Under the pieces are notes generated by a model, which was not told where the DNA came from, searched no databases, and saw only the letters and a list, made by a program, of their open reading frames with translations. Of a DNA stretch of 9,258 nucleotides, positions 1 to 7,817 are shown one piece after another. Origin of the DNA: Pseudomonadota bacterium (GTDB lineage Bacteria; Pseudomonadota; Gammaproteobacteria; Burkholderiales; Burkholderiaceae_C); NCBI GenBank assembly GCA_023460715.1, contig JAEWPH010000271.1:1-9258 (forward strand), written 5' to 3'. The position numbers and the translations under genes are program-made. How positions within the stretch are numbered: position 1 is the first letter of the stretch; each line of letters opens with the position of its first letter.

Positions 1-2
1 CG

Positions 3-626
3 TCAGGCCGCGGCGCGAGCCGCGTCGGCAGGCGCGTCGGCAGGCGCCGTCGGGGCTGACGGCAGGCGCAGCGCGGCAGCGGTGGCGTGCAGGATTTCAT
101 CGGACAGGGCGGCGTCGTCCACGGCGCGCGCCAGCACCACGGCGCCGACCAGGCTTGCGTAATCGGCCAGCGCCTTTTGCCGCCGCGCGGCCTTGCTGCG
201 GCCCGGCATGGCGGCCGTGAGCACGTCGAGCACCTTCACCAGTCCTTCCGTGAGGGCGCGCCGCACGCCGGGCCCCTGGCGCGCAGCGTCTGCGCCCAGC
301 GCAGCCATCGGGCAGCCCTGGCCTGGCGCATCCCGGTGGCGCGGCGCAAGGTAGGCCTGCTCCAGGACAGCCCGCGGATCGCCCGGCGCCTGTTCCAGCA
401 GCCCGCTCCAGAAGGTGCAGACCTGCTCGACCGCGCGGGTGCTGGCTTGCGCCATGAGGTCTTCCTTGGAGGCAAAGTGGCCATAGAAGCCGCCGTGCGT
501 CAGCCCGGCGCTCTTCATCAGATCGGCGACGCCGATGCCGTCGAAGCCGCGTTCGCGGAACAGCTGCGCCGCTGTCGCGAGGATGCGCTCGCGGTTCTCT
601 TCCATCTGTTCCTTGCTGACTCTCAT
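3..626 (-). CDS. TetR/AcrR-family transcriptional repressor
   Basis: Predicted DNA-binding repressor of 207 aa, a normal length for TetR proteins. The N-terminal helix-turn-helix domain covers about residues 8-55, with ILATAAQLFRERGFDGIGV followed by the recognition region GLTHGGFYGHFASKEDL (41-57), typical of the family. The C-terminal ligand domain carries GCPMAALGADAAR with Cys105. This resembles the GC motif around the redox-active Cys106 of E. coli NemR, but electrophile sensing is only a possibility. The start at 626 is chosen because AGGAG lies 8 bases upstream and the HTH begins soon after. An in-frame ATG at 713 lies inside the promoter region and is unlikely. The tail after about residue 188 is Ala/Pro-rich and includes a short tandem repeat. 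The gene is divergent from an SDR gene and both promoters are covered by paired dyads, so it most likely represses itself and the SDR. Family certain; ligand unknown. Confidence 0.93.
   Translation of the reverse strand: MRVSKEQMEENRERILATAAQLFRERGFDGIGVADLMKSAGLTHGGFYGHFASKEDLMAQASTRAVEQVCTFWSGLLEQAPGDPRAVLEQAYLAPRHRDAPGQGCPMAALGADAARQGPGVRRALTEGLVKVLDVLTAAMPGRSKAARRQKALADYASLVGAVVLARAVDDAALSDEILHATAAALRLPSAPTAPADAPADAARAAA
21..44. repeat. Perfect 12-bp tandem duplication inside the tetR 3' end
   Basis: CGCGTCGGCAGG occurs at 21-32 and again at 33-44, followed by a degenerate third unit near 45-53. Being 12 bp, it keeps frame and encodes a repeated Ala/Pro/Asp tetrapeptide in the disordered-looking C-terminal tail of the TetR protein. 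It is probably a slippage product without functional weight. Confidence 0.8.
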
Positions 627-706
627 GGGGGCTCCTGATGAAGGGCTGCCGACCGGAATGGACGGCAGCAGTGCCCGGGCGATCACGCCGGATGAAAGCC
701 CGAGGG

Positions 707-737
707 TTGACATTTTAAATGATGGTCGTCATATAAT
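707..737 (+). promoter_or_regulatory. Sigma-70-like promoter for the SDR gene
   Basis: A consensus -35 TTGACA (707-712) and a consensus -10 TATAAT (732-737) are separated by 19 bp. Both hexamers are perfect, but the spacer is two bases longer than optimal. The expected start of transcription is near 744, leaving a leader of about 43 bases before the ATG at 787. The AT-rich composition contrasts sharply with the surrounding DNA. The dyad at 719-732 fills the spacer and touches the -10, and the dyad at 744-757 covers the expected start point, so the promoter looks built for repression. Confidence 0.7.
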
Positions 738-740
738 TCA
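712..740 (-). promoter_or_regulatory. Sigma-70-like promoter for tetR, overlapping the SDR promoter
   Basis: Read on the minus strand, TTGAAT (740-735) and TAAAAT (717-712) are separated by exactly 17 bp. They match the consensus at 4 of 6 and 5 of 6 bases. Transcription would begin near 705 and give a leader of about 80 bases to the tetR ATG at 626. It occupies almost the same DNA as the opposing SDR promoter, so the two polymerase sites should exclude each other, and both enclose the dyad at 719-732. Confidence 0.5.
719..732. promoter_or_regulatory. Putative TetR operator, copy 1
   Basis: ATGATGGTCGTCAT has ATGA/TCAT ends in dyad symmetry and differs from the second copy at one base of 14. 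It lies between the -35 and -10 of the SDR promoter and between the -10 and -35 of the tetR promoter. Binding here would silence both genes. Assignment to this TetR protein is inferred from location. Confidence 0.6.
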
Positions 741-743
741 AAC

Positions 744-757
744 ATGATGATCGTCAT
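744..757. promoter_or_regulatory. Putative TetR operator, copy 2
   Basis: ATGATGATCGTCAT matches its own reverse complement at 12 of 14 positions, making it the better of the two dyads. Its centre is 25 bp from the centre of copy 1. It covers the predicted start of SDR transcription. Two closely spaced sites suggest binding of two repressor dimers, as in QacR-type arrangements; that is inference. Confidence 0.6.
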
Positions 758-786
758 CTAAATCTTTCCTTTCAACGGAGTCATCC

Positions 787-1614
787 ATGAGCGCTTCTTC
801 CTCTGCAGCTTTCTCTTCTCCCCGCGGCACCGCCCTCGTGACCGGGGCCTCTTCCGGCATCGGCGCCACCTATGCCGACCGCCTGGCGCGGCGCGGCTAC
901 GACCTGATCCTGGTTGCGCGCGACGCCGAGCGGCTGGCCGCCGTGGCCGACCGCGTGCAACGCACCTATGGCGTACACGCCGAAGTGCTGCAGGCCGACC
1001 TGACCGACCGCGCAGCCCTGGCCCGCGTGGAAGAACGCCTGCGCACGGACACGCGCATCGCCCTGCTGGTCAACAACGCCGGCATGTCGGTCAACGGCAC
1101 GCTGGCTGAGGCGGACCTCGACGCCGTGGAGCGGATGATCCAGCTCAACGTGACGGCACCCACCCGGCTGGCGGCCGCAGCGGCGAAGGCCTTCGCGGCG
1201 CGCAAGGCGGGCACCCTCATCAACATCGCCTCGGTGCTGGCGCTGGCGCCCGAGCTGTTCAGCGGCAGCTACAGCGGCACCAAGGCCTATGTGCTCAACC
1301 TGAGCCACTCGCTGGCGCGCGAGATGCAGCCGCACGGCGTGCGCGTACAGGCGGTGCTGCCGGGCGCCACGCGCACCGAGATCTGGGAGCGCAGCGGCGC
1401 CTCCGCCGACGGCCTGCCGCCCGAGATGGTCATGGACGTGGACCCGATGGTGGACGCCGCGCTGGCCGGCCTGGACCTGGGCGAGGCCGTCACCATTCCG
1501 CCGCTGGAAGCCCTCGACGGTTTCCTGGCCCTGGAGCAGGCCCGCCAGCAACTGGCGCCGCACCTGTCGCGCAATCGTCCGGCGACGCGCTACGCCGCCG
1601 GCGCAACCGCGTGA
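787..1614 (+). CDS. Short-chain dehydrogenase/reductase (SDR), classical type
   Basis: NAD(P)H-dependent oxidoreductase of 275 aa with a complete Rossmann fold. The cofactor-binding glycine motif TGASSGIG is at 19-26, the NNAG motif at 96-99, and the catalytic set is Ser149 (in NIAS), Tyr162 and Lys166 (YSGTK), with Asn121 as the likely fourth member. An Arg at position 45, at the end of the second strand (LVARD), favours NADP(H), but this is a family rule rather than proof. The start at 787 has GGAG six bases upstream. Substrate cannot be deduced. The gene stands alone downstream of an operator-covered promoter and is divergent from tetR, so it is probably induced by the TetR ligand, which may be its substrate or a related toxic compound. 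Confidence 0.94.
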   Translation: MSASSSAAFSSPRGTALVTGASSGIGATYADRLARRGYDLILVARDAERLAAVADRVQRTYGVHAEVLQADLTDRAALARVEERLRTDTRIALLVNNAGMSVNGTLAEADLDAVERMIQLNVTAPTRLAAAAAKAFAARKAGTLINIASVLALAPELFSGSYSGTKAYVLNLSHSLAREMQPHGVRVQAVLPGATRTEIWERSGASADGLPPEMVMDVDPMVDAALAGLDLGEAVTIPPLEALDGFLALEQARQQLAPHLSRNRPATRYAAGATA

Positions 1615-1776
1615 CCTTGCCCGCTGCCGGCTGCTGGGGCAGGGCTGCGATGGCTCCGTTTCTGGCAGCGGCACCTGGCGGGTGAACCACACGCCGAACC
1701 ACGCTGTGCCCAGGTGTTCGCGCCGCAGTGTGCGCACCGGGACGAAGCGCTGCAGCGGGATGAGAGTGAAAAGTGA

Positions 1777-1827
1777 CTCTAGCGCTTATCTAATAAGCGC
1801 TGGCAGCTATGAATAGTGAAGCAAAAG
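1777..1827. repeat. Dispersed repeat with hairpin core, copy 1
   Basis: The core is a perfect 9-bp inverted repeat, AGCGCTTAT (1781-1789) and ATAAGCGCT (1793-1801), around a 3-base loop. The 51-bp unit aligns without gaps to 7818-7868, in the same orientation, with 34 of 51 bases identical; both end in AGCAAAAG. From memory, similar AGCGCTTAT hairpin elements recur in Comamonadaceae genomes beside gene ends. It lies between convergent genes and overlaps the 3' end of the L,D-transpeptidase gene. There is no T-tract on either side, so it is not a standard intrinsic terminator. Confidence 0.7.
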
Positions 1828-2527
1828 GCGCGGAGTCGGGCAGCACATAGACCACGCCCGGCATGCGCCCCAGCGTCGGTGCGATGGCGCGGTCGTAGAA
1901 GGCGTGGGCCACGTTGACGCAGCCGTTGGAGATGCGGCGGTCGGCCGGGCGGTCGCTCGCCAGGCGCTGGTGGCGCCGCTCGCCCAGGTGCACGCTGCGC
2001 ACGCGGTGCAGCGACACGGCCGTGTCGTAGTCGATCCAGACCAGGTCGTCGCCGCGCGTATTGCGGCCGGGCTCGCTGGCGAAGCGGCCGGCGGGCGTGG
2101 TGCGCTCCTCGGGGCGGATGGCTGCCAGCGGCCGCTCGCCGATGCCGGGCACCGACGTGTCGCCGTAGGCCGAACCGAGCAGTACCGGCGCGCTGCCCAG
2201 CCAATCGCCGGAGGCAGCGAAGACATGGATGCGGGCGGCCGGCTTGTCCACCACGGCGAACGGCCGCCGGGCCATGTCCTGGCTGGCGAGCGCCCAGCGC
2301 ACCAGACGCTGTGTGTCGACGGAAGCCACTGCGCTGTCGGGCCAGGCGGCTCGGGCCGCCGAGGACGTTGCGGGTGCCGCCGGCTGCCCGTGCGCGGCCA
2401 GGGCCAGCGGCGCGACCGCCAACGCGGCTGCCACCTTGCACAGCGCAGCCCGGCGCTGCCTGTCGCACACCGCGATGTCATTGCAGCCGGGACGGGGGAG
2501 TGGGGCGGAGGGAAGCGGTCGGACCAT
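1790..2527 (-). CDS. YkuD-type L,D-transpeptidase, exported
   Basis: Predicted peptidoglycan cross-linking or remodelling enzyme of 245 aa acting in the periplasm. The catalytic motif RRISNGCVNV (197-206) holds the nucleophile Cys203 in the family's S-x-G-C context. His174 or His180 is the likely partner. Residues 22-50 look like a Sec signal peptide: a basic DRQRR stretch, then an Ala/Leu/Val core ending near AHGQPA. The ATG at 2527 has no clear Shine-Dalgarno. A GTG at 2470 would remove 19 residues and place the basic region at the N-terminus, so the true start may be there. The last residues and the TAG stop (1792-1790) fall within the dispersed repeat, so roughly the last dozen residues are repeat-derived rather than family sequence. 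It stands alone, between a convergent SDR gene and a divergent unknown gene. Confidence 0.85.
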   Translation of the reverse strand: MVRPLPSAPLPRPGCNDIAVCDRQRRAALCKVAAALAVAPLALAAHGQPAAPATSSAARAAWPDSAVASVDTQRLVRWALASQDMARRPFAVVDKPAARIHVFAASGDWLGSAPVLLGSAYGDTSVPGIGERPLAAIRPEERTTPAGRFASEPGRNTRGDDLVWIDYDTAVSLHRVRSVHLGERRHQRLASDRPADRRISNGCVNVAHAFYDRAIAPTLGRMPGVVYVLPDSAPFASLFIAASAY

Positions 2528-2635
2528 GGCAGCCGGATGGTAGCGGCTTGCGCCGTGTCAGAAAAATCCGGACAGCAAGCGCGCCAGGGCGGTGGCAATA
2601 ATGGACCATTCCCTCCGTTCGCTACCGATCCGCCC

Positions 2636-3343
2636 ATGTTCGCCAGCCTTCGCAAAGCCCTGTCGCTCGGCATCCCGCCAGAGGAAACGCACCACCCCGC
2701 CACGCTGGAGGAGGTCGCCCAATGGGCCGCGGCCCGAGGCCTGTGGCTGGAGCCGGACGAGGTGCCGGGCGGCTATGCCCTCAGCGGCCAGCAGGGCGGT
2801 GTGGCGTGGCGGATCGAATGCGGTACGCCCACGCGCAGCTACATCCAGGGCATGGAACTGCGCGGTGGCGCTGATTCGGGGGCGCCGCAGGGCCTCGCCG
2901 TGATGGTGCTCGGCCGGGCGCTGCAGGAGTCGCTGGAAGGCGCAGCCTGCGGTGAAGGCACCGACCTGGGCACGCTGGACAGCGGCGAGCCGGTGCCCGA
3001 GGAGGTGCGCTGGCTGGCTGCGGGCGAAGAGGTGGCGTGGGAAGACCTTCCTGCGGCCTTCCTGCGGCACTACGCCGTGTTGTCCGACCGGATCGAGCCC
3101 GCACAGCGCTGGCTGCGCCCCGAATTGGTCAGCCTGTTGATGGCCGGCCTGCCTGCCACCAGCGCGCATGACGAAGCCGGGGCCGCTCCGGCCGACCGGC
3201 CCTTCGTGCTGATGCTGTCGCAAGGCCATGTCTACCTGCGCATGGCGCACGCGAGCCAGTCGCTGCAGTCGCTGGCGCAGGGGATCGACATCCTCGTCGC
3301 CGCAGCGCGGTCCGCCGCGAAAGGGCTGGCGCGGCTGCGTTGA
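2636..3343 (+). CDS. Hypothetical protein, 235 aa
   Basis: I do not recognise this protein. It begins MFASLRKALSLGIPPEETHH, is acidic overall, and has no signal peptide, membrane segment or metal-binding cluster, so a cytoplasmic location is likely. An N-terminal part (to about residue 110) contains alternating helix and strand-like stretches such as GGVAWRIECG. A middle helix-rich part has PEEVRWLAAGEEVAWEDL. The C-terminus from about 190 has a hydrophobic strand FVLMLSQGHVYLRM and a final helix rich in Ala, Lys and Arg. Codon and GC3 pattern match the neighbours, supporting a real gene. The open frame extends far upstream, but the ATG at 2636 is the sensible start because the upstream frame runs antisense through the transpeptidase gene. 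There is no convincing Shine-Dalgarno. Confidence 0.75.
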   Translation: MFASLRKALSLGIPPEETHHPATLEEVAQWAAARGLWLEPDEVPGGYALSGQQGGVAWRIECGTPTRSYIQGMELRGGADSGAPQGLAVMVLGRALQESLEGAACGEGTDLGTLDSGEPVPEEVRWLAAGEEVAWEDLPAAFLRHYAVLSDRIEPAQRWLRPELVSLLMAGLPATSAHDEAGAAPADRPFVLMLSQGHVYLRMAHASQSLQSLAQGIDILVAAARSAAKGLARLR

Positions 3344-3456
3344 GCGGGCGCCGTGCTACCGATCCGGCCCTTTGACCGGGCCCTGGGCTCTGGCCCTTGC
3401 GCGGTCGACGCCCGCAGGGCGCCTTGCGCAACGGCCCGGCAGGCGGACCGGCCGCT

Positions 3457-4731
<1,275 letters not shown>

Positions 4732-4797
4732 GGGGATCCTCCATCTAGTGAAAAGGTTCGCGCAGGAAGCGCGGAAATCGGGGGCGCTCGGCTCGGC

Positions 4798-5883
4798 TCA
4801 GGCCCGCTGCGCCAGGCTCCAGGCCATCTCGGCCAGCGGGCGTGCGCCGGCGCCGGAGGCCCGGGCCTGGGCACTGGAGGCGGTGCCGTCCTCCACGCGC
4901 TTGGCGATCCCTTGCAGGATCGACGCGAGGCGGAACAGGTTGTAGGCGAGGTAGAAGTTCCAGTCGGCGCGCAGCGCCTCAGGCGTGGCCAGGCCGGTGC
5001 GCTCGCAGTAGCGGCGGATGTATTCGTCTTCCGACGGAATGCCGAGGCCGGCCAGATCGAGCCCGCCGATGCCGCGGAACGCGCCCGGCGGGATGTGCCA
5101 GGCCATGCAGTGGTAGCTGAAGTCGGCCAGCGGGTGGCCCAGCGTGGACAGCTCCCAGTCCAGCACGGCGATGACGCGTGGCTCGGTGGGGTGGAACATC
5201 AGGTTGTCCAGCCGGTAGTCGCCATGCACGATGGACACGCGGCTCTCGTCGCGCGCGCTGGCCGGCATGTGCGCGGGCAGCCATTCCATGAGGCGGTCCA
5301 TGGCCTCGATGGGCTGGGTGATGGAGGCGACGTACTGCTTGCTCCAGCGCCCGATCTGGCGGTCGAAGTAATTGCCCGGCTTGCCATAGGTGGCCAGCCC
5401 ACGCTCGGCGAACGGTACCGTGTGCAGCGCGGCGATCACGCGGTTCATCTCGTCGTAGATCGCTGCGCGCTCGGCAGGCTGCATGCCCGGCAGGGACTGG
5501 TCCCACAGCACGCGGCCCTGCATGCACTCCATCACGTAGAAGGCGCGCCCGATGACGGATTCGTCCTCGCACAGCACGTGCATCTGCGGCACGGGCACAT
5601 CGGTGCCGGCCAGCCCGCGCATCACGGCGAACTCGCGCTCGATGGCGTGCGCGGACGGTAGCAGCCTGGCCACCGGGCCGGGCTTGGCGCGCATCACGTA
5701 CTGCTGGCGCGGCGTGATGAGCTTGTAGGTGGGGTTGGACTGCCCACCCTTGAACATCTCCACCGTCAGCGGCCCCTCGAACCCCTCCAGGTGCTGCGCC
5801 AGCCAGGCGCTGAGCGCGCCGGTGTCGAAGGCATGCTGGTCGGAAACAGGGCGCGTGCCGATGAAATGGTCGAAGTTGCTCAT
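4798..5883 (-). CDS. APH-fold phosphotransferase, LvaA/ACAD10-kinase-like
   Basis: Small-molecule kinase of the aminoglycoside-phosphotransferase/choline-kinase fold, 361 aa, full length. Visible elements are the nucleotide loop FKGGQSNPTYKL (44-55), the ATP-orienting Lys67 in VMRAKP, Glu84 in the following helix, the Brenner catalytic loop HGDYRLDN (220-227) with base Asp222 and Asn227, and the metal-binding LDWE (241-244) with Asp242. All key residues are intact. In LvaA and the kinase half of ACAD10/11 the substrate is a 4-hydroxyacyl-CoA, not an antibiotic, and the gene next door is the matching dehydrogenase. Antibiotic resistance is therefore unlikely. The start lies 17 bp after the Crp/Fnr gene, with only a weak ribosome-binding site, so translational coupling is plausible. 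The gap to the dehydrogenase gene is 66 bp and is too small for the LvaB-like accessory protein. Confidence 0.92.
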   Translation of the reverse strand: MSNFDHFIGTRPVSDQHAFDTGALSAWLAQHLEGFEGPLTVEMFKGGQSNPTYKLITPRQQYVMRAKPGPVARLLPSAHAIEREFAVMRGLAGTDVPVPQMHVLCEDESVIGRAFYVMECMQGRVLWDQSLPGMQPAERAAIYDEMNRVIAALHTVPFAERGLATYGKPGNYFDRQIGRWSKQYVASITQPIEAMDRLMEWLPAHMPASARDESRVSIVHGDYRLDNLMFHPTEPRVIAVLDWELSTLGHPLADFSYHCMAWHIPPGAFRGIGGLDLAGLGIPSEDEYIRRYCERTGLATPEALRADWNFYLAYNLFRLASILQGIAKRVEDGTASSAQARASGAGARPLAEMAWSLAQRA

Positions 5884-5900
5884 GGGGAAGGGCAGGGCTT

Positions 5901-6620
5901 TCAGTTGTCGGTTTCGGCGATGCGCATCAGCGCGTCACGGTCGCGCACCACCAGGCCGCCCGGCTCGATGCGGATGGCGTCCTCGCGCTCCATGGACTTG
6001 AGCTCCTGGTTCACGCGCTGGCGCGATGCGCCCAAGAGCTGCGCCAGCTCTTCCTGCGCCAGCTGCAGGCCGATGCGGATCTCGTCGCCCTGCGACAGGC
6101 TGGGGATGCCGTAGCTGCGCACCAGGTGCAGCAACTGCTTGGCCAGCCGTGCGCGCAGCGGCAACGTGTTGAGGTCTTCCACCAGGCCGTAGAGCTGGCG
6201 GATGCGCCGCGCATGCAGGCGCAGCATGGCTTCGTAGAACTCGACGTGCGCGGCCAGGATCTTGCGGAAGTCGGCCTTGGCCACGCAGAGGATGGTGGTG
6301 TCGCCGTGTGCGTAGGCATCGTGCGTGCGCCGGTCTCCATCGAAGATCGCCACGTCGCCGAACCAGATGCCCGGCTCCACATACGTCAGCGTGATCTGCT
6401 TGCCCGAGATGGACGTGGAGCTGACGCGCACGGCACCCTTGGCACACGCAATCCACTCCTCGGGCGGATCGCCGCGTGCGGCGATGAGTCCACCATCCTT
6501 GAAGCGTTTGACGTAGGCGCATCGGAGTATGTCGTGCCGTAGCGAAGGGGAAAGGGATGAAAACCAGCGACCTGAGTTGATCGCTTCACGTTCTTCGATG
6601 TTAAGAATCGGGTCGTCCAT
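5901..6620 (-). CDS. Crp/Fnr-family transcriptional regulator
   Basis: Regulator of 239 aa with an N-terminal cyclic-nucleotide-binding-like beta roll (about 18-125), a long dimerisation helix (about 126-150) and a C-terminal winged helix. The recognition HTH is LAQEELAQLLGASRQRVNQEL (187-207), where SRQRV matches the recognition helix of the family. The region equivalent to the phosphate-binding cassette of CRP reads FGDVAIFDGDRRTHDA (87-102). It keeps an acidic residue, an Arg and a Thr at roughly the ligand positions, so nucleotide binding cannot be excluded. The three Cys residues (34, 59, 112) do not form an N-terminal FNR-type iron-sulphur motif, so oxygen sensing in that mode is unlikely. 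The gene is first in the run with the kinase and acyl-CoA dehydrogenase and may regulate that operon and itself. No clear Shine-Dalgarno precedes the ATG. Confidence 0.92.
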   Translation of the reverse strand: MDDPILNIEEREAINSGRWFSSLSPSLRHDILRCAYVKRFKDGGLIAARGDPPEEWIACAKGAVRVSSTSISGKQITLTYVEPGIWFGDVAIFDGDRRTHDAYAHGDTTILCVAKADFRKILAAHVEFYEAMLRLHARRIRQLYGLVEDLNTLPLRARLAKQLLHLVRSYGIPSLSQGDEIRIGLQLAQEELAQLLGASRQRVNQELKSMEREDAIRIEPGGLVVRDRDALMRIAETDN

Positions 6621-6750
6621 GGTCTGTCGTTTGCGTGACTGGGTACGCCTTCATTGTCGCGTCAGGGACCGACCTGGATGGCAAGGGTTGTCACTTGCGT
6701 GTCTGCACGTATGAGCGAATGAGCATCTCGCCATGGGAAGCCATCACGGC

Positions 6751-6783
6751 GCGGCCTGCGCACGGCCGCAGGCGCCTTGCGCC
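6751..6783. other. Cluster of overlapping GC-rich dyads
   Basis: Three perfect short inverted repeats overlap: GCGGCC/GGCCGC (6751-6756, 6764-6769), CCTGCG/CGCAGG (6755-6760, 6767-6772) and GGCGC/GCGCC (6771-6775, 6779-6783). They lie in the 218-bp gap between the stress-protein gene and the regulator gene downstream of it. They could fold in the 3' end of the stress-protein transcript, but no T-run follows on the minus strand, so this is not an intrinsic terminator. The rest of the gap (6621-6750) presumably holds the promoter of the Crp/Fnr operon, though I could not identify a convincing one. Confidence 0.3.
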
Positions 6784-6838
6784 ACCGCTCTCAGGACGTG
6801 TGACCGGCGCAGCCGCGCGCGGGATCGGGGGTGCCGCG

Positions 6839-7699
6839 TCAGCGCAGCACCAGCACCGGCGCCGTGCACAGCCGCAGCAACGTGGTCGTGGTGCTGCCGA
6901 CGATGAACTGCCGAATGCGCGAGTGCCCGTAGGCGCCCAGCACCAGCAGCGGTTGTGCGCGCGCCTGCAGCAACGCGGGCAGGGCCTCTTCGGGCTCGCC
7001 GGGAACCACCTGGGTGCCCACCGAGAAGCCGGCGGCCGCGAGCAGCGCGCGGGCCTCTTCCAGCGCCTGCATCACGGCGTCGGTCGGCTGGCCGGCGGTC
7101 ACCAGCAGGCCGGGCATGCCGCGCAGCAGCGGGCTGCGGGCCACGGCCTCCACCGCGCGGCGGGCGGTGGGGCTGCCGTCGTAGGCCACGACGAATTCGG
7201 TGGGCGCGTTGAACTGGTCGGTGGTGACCACCAGCACCGGCCGCTGCAGGGTGCGGATCACGCTCTCGACGCGGTGGTCCAGGTGCAGCTTGCGCGGGCC
7301 CGCGGCGCGGTGGTGCTCGCCCATCGTGACCAGCCGCGCGGTGTCCTCCAGCTCCAGCAGGGTGTCGAGCAATTCGCCCTGACGCAGCAGCAGCTGCAGC
7401 GACGGCACGCTGTCGGGGTCAACGCGCCGCTGGGCGTTTTCCAGCATGTGGCGGGCCGCCTGCACGGCGACCTGCTGGCGCTCTTCGTCCAGGTCGCTCA
7501 GTTGCTGCAGCAGCATGTCCTGCGCGCCCATGCCGATGATGCCGCCGTAGTCGCCCACGGCCGGCATGGGGGCAGGCCGCTCCAACGCATGCAGCAGGGC
7601 CAGCGGGGCGGTGAGCTGCCGCGCGGCCCAGGCCGCGGCGTCCACCACGGCGGGCGTGGCGGCGAGTCCGTCGATGCAGGCGTAGACCGTGTGATTCAT
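6839..7699 (-). CDS. Tandem-domain universal stress protein (UspA family)
   Basis: Cytoplasmic stress protein of 286 aa made of two Usp domains, about 1-160 and 166-286. The second domain is canonical: VAYDGSPTARRAVEA with Asp174, and GAYGHSRIRQFIVGST (255-270), which fits the ATP-binding pattern G-2x-G-9x-G-S/T exactly. The first keeps an opening Asp (CIDG, Asp10) but its late segment GEHHRAAGPRKLHLDHRVES lacks the glycine/serine pattern, so ATP binding there is doubtful. The start at 7699 is chosen because AGGAG lies about eight bases upstream and the Usp fold begins at once; the open frame extends to 7798 with Pro-rich sequence unlike the family. Precise role unknown. Confidence 0.9.
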   Translation of the reverse strand: MNHTVYACIDGLAATPAVVDAAAWAARQLTAPLALLHALERPAPMPAVGDYGGIIGMGAQDMLLQQLSDLDEERQQVAVQAARHMLENAQRRVDPDSVPSLQLLLRQGELLDTLLELEDTARLVTMGEHHRAAGPRKLHLDHRVESVIRTLQRPVLVVTTDQFNAPTEFVVAYDGSPTARRAVEAVARSPLLRGMPGLLVTAGQPTDAVMQALEEARALLAAAGFSVGTQVVPGEPEEALPALLQARAQPLLVLGAYGHSRIRQFIVGSTTTTLLRLCTAPVLVLR

Positions 7700-7733
7700 G
7701 GCGCGCTCCTGGGGTGTGGGACCGGTAGGGCGC

Positions 7734-7762
7734 ATTTCACCGCAGGGCCGCATGTCCGCCAA
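7734..7762 (-). promoter_or_regulatory. Possible promoter for the universal stress protein gene
   Basis: On the minus strand TTGGCG (7762-7757) and TGAAAT (7739-7734) are spaced by 17 bp, each matching the sigma-70 consensus at 4 of 6 bases. Transcription would start about 28 bases before the ATG at 7699. No FNR-type TTGAT-N4-ATCAA site was seen nearby. Confidence 0.3.
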
Positions 7763-7817
7763 GGGCCTGTGCGGCACTGGCACCGCCTCGGCATGCAACA
7801 GTTTGAATCAAATAAGG

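Noticed and set aside
627..713. An N-terminally extended TetR protein starting at 713.
   Set aside because: The extension would begin inside the tetR promoter, with its start codon overlapping the -10 region, has no Shine-Dalgarno, and is unlike TetR N-termini. The ATG at 626 has a good AGGAG.
1615..1776. A 53-codon open stretch in frame with the SDR gene after its TGA, which might suggest readthrough or a broken longer gene.
   Set aside because: The SDR is already full length, the extension resembles no domain I know, and an open run of this length is common by chance at this GC content. The opposite strand is open here too.
1781..1801. The perfect 9-bp hairpin as an intrinsic terminator between convergent genes.
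   Set aside because: No T-run follows on either strand and the stem is only moderately GC-rich. The match to the second copy explains it better as a dispersed repeat.
2597..2602. AATAAT as a -10 element for the 235-aa unknown gene.
   Set aside because: No acceptable -35 lies 15-19 bp upstream.
3344..3456. GGCCC/GGGCC-type inverted repeats between the convergent unknown gene and the dehydrogenase gene.
   Set aside because: Arms are about 5 bp with no T-run. Such matches are expected by chance in DNA this rich in G and C.
4798..5883. An aminoglycoside-resistance phosphotransferase.
   Set aside because: The fold is shared, but the sequence motifs and the adjacent acyl-CoA dehydrogenase gene point to the LvaA/ACAD10-type metabolic kinase branch.
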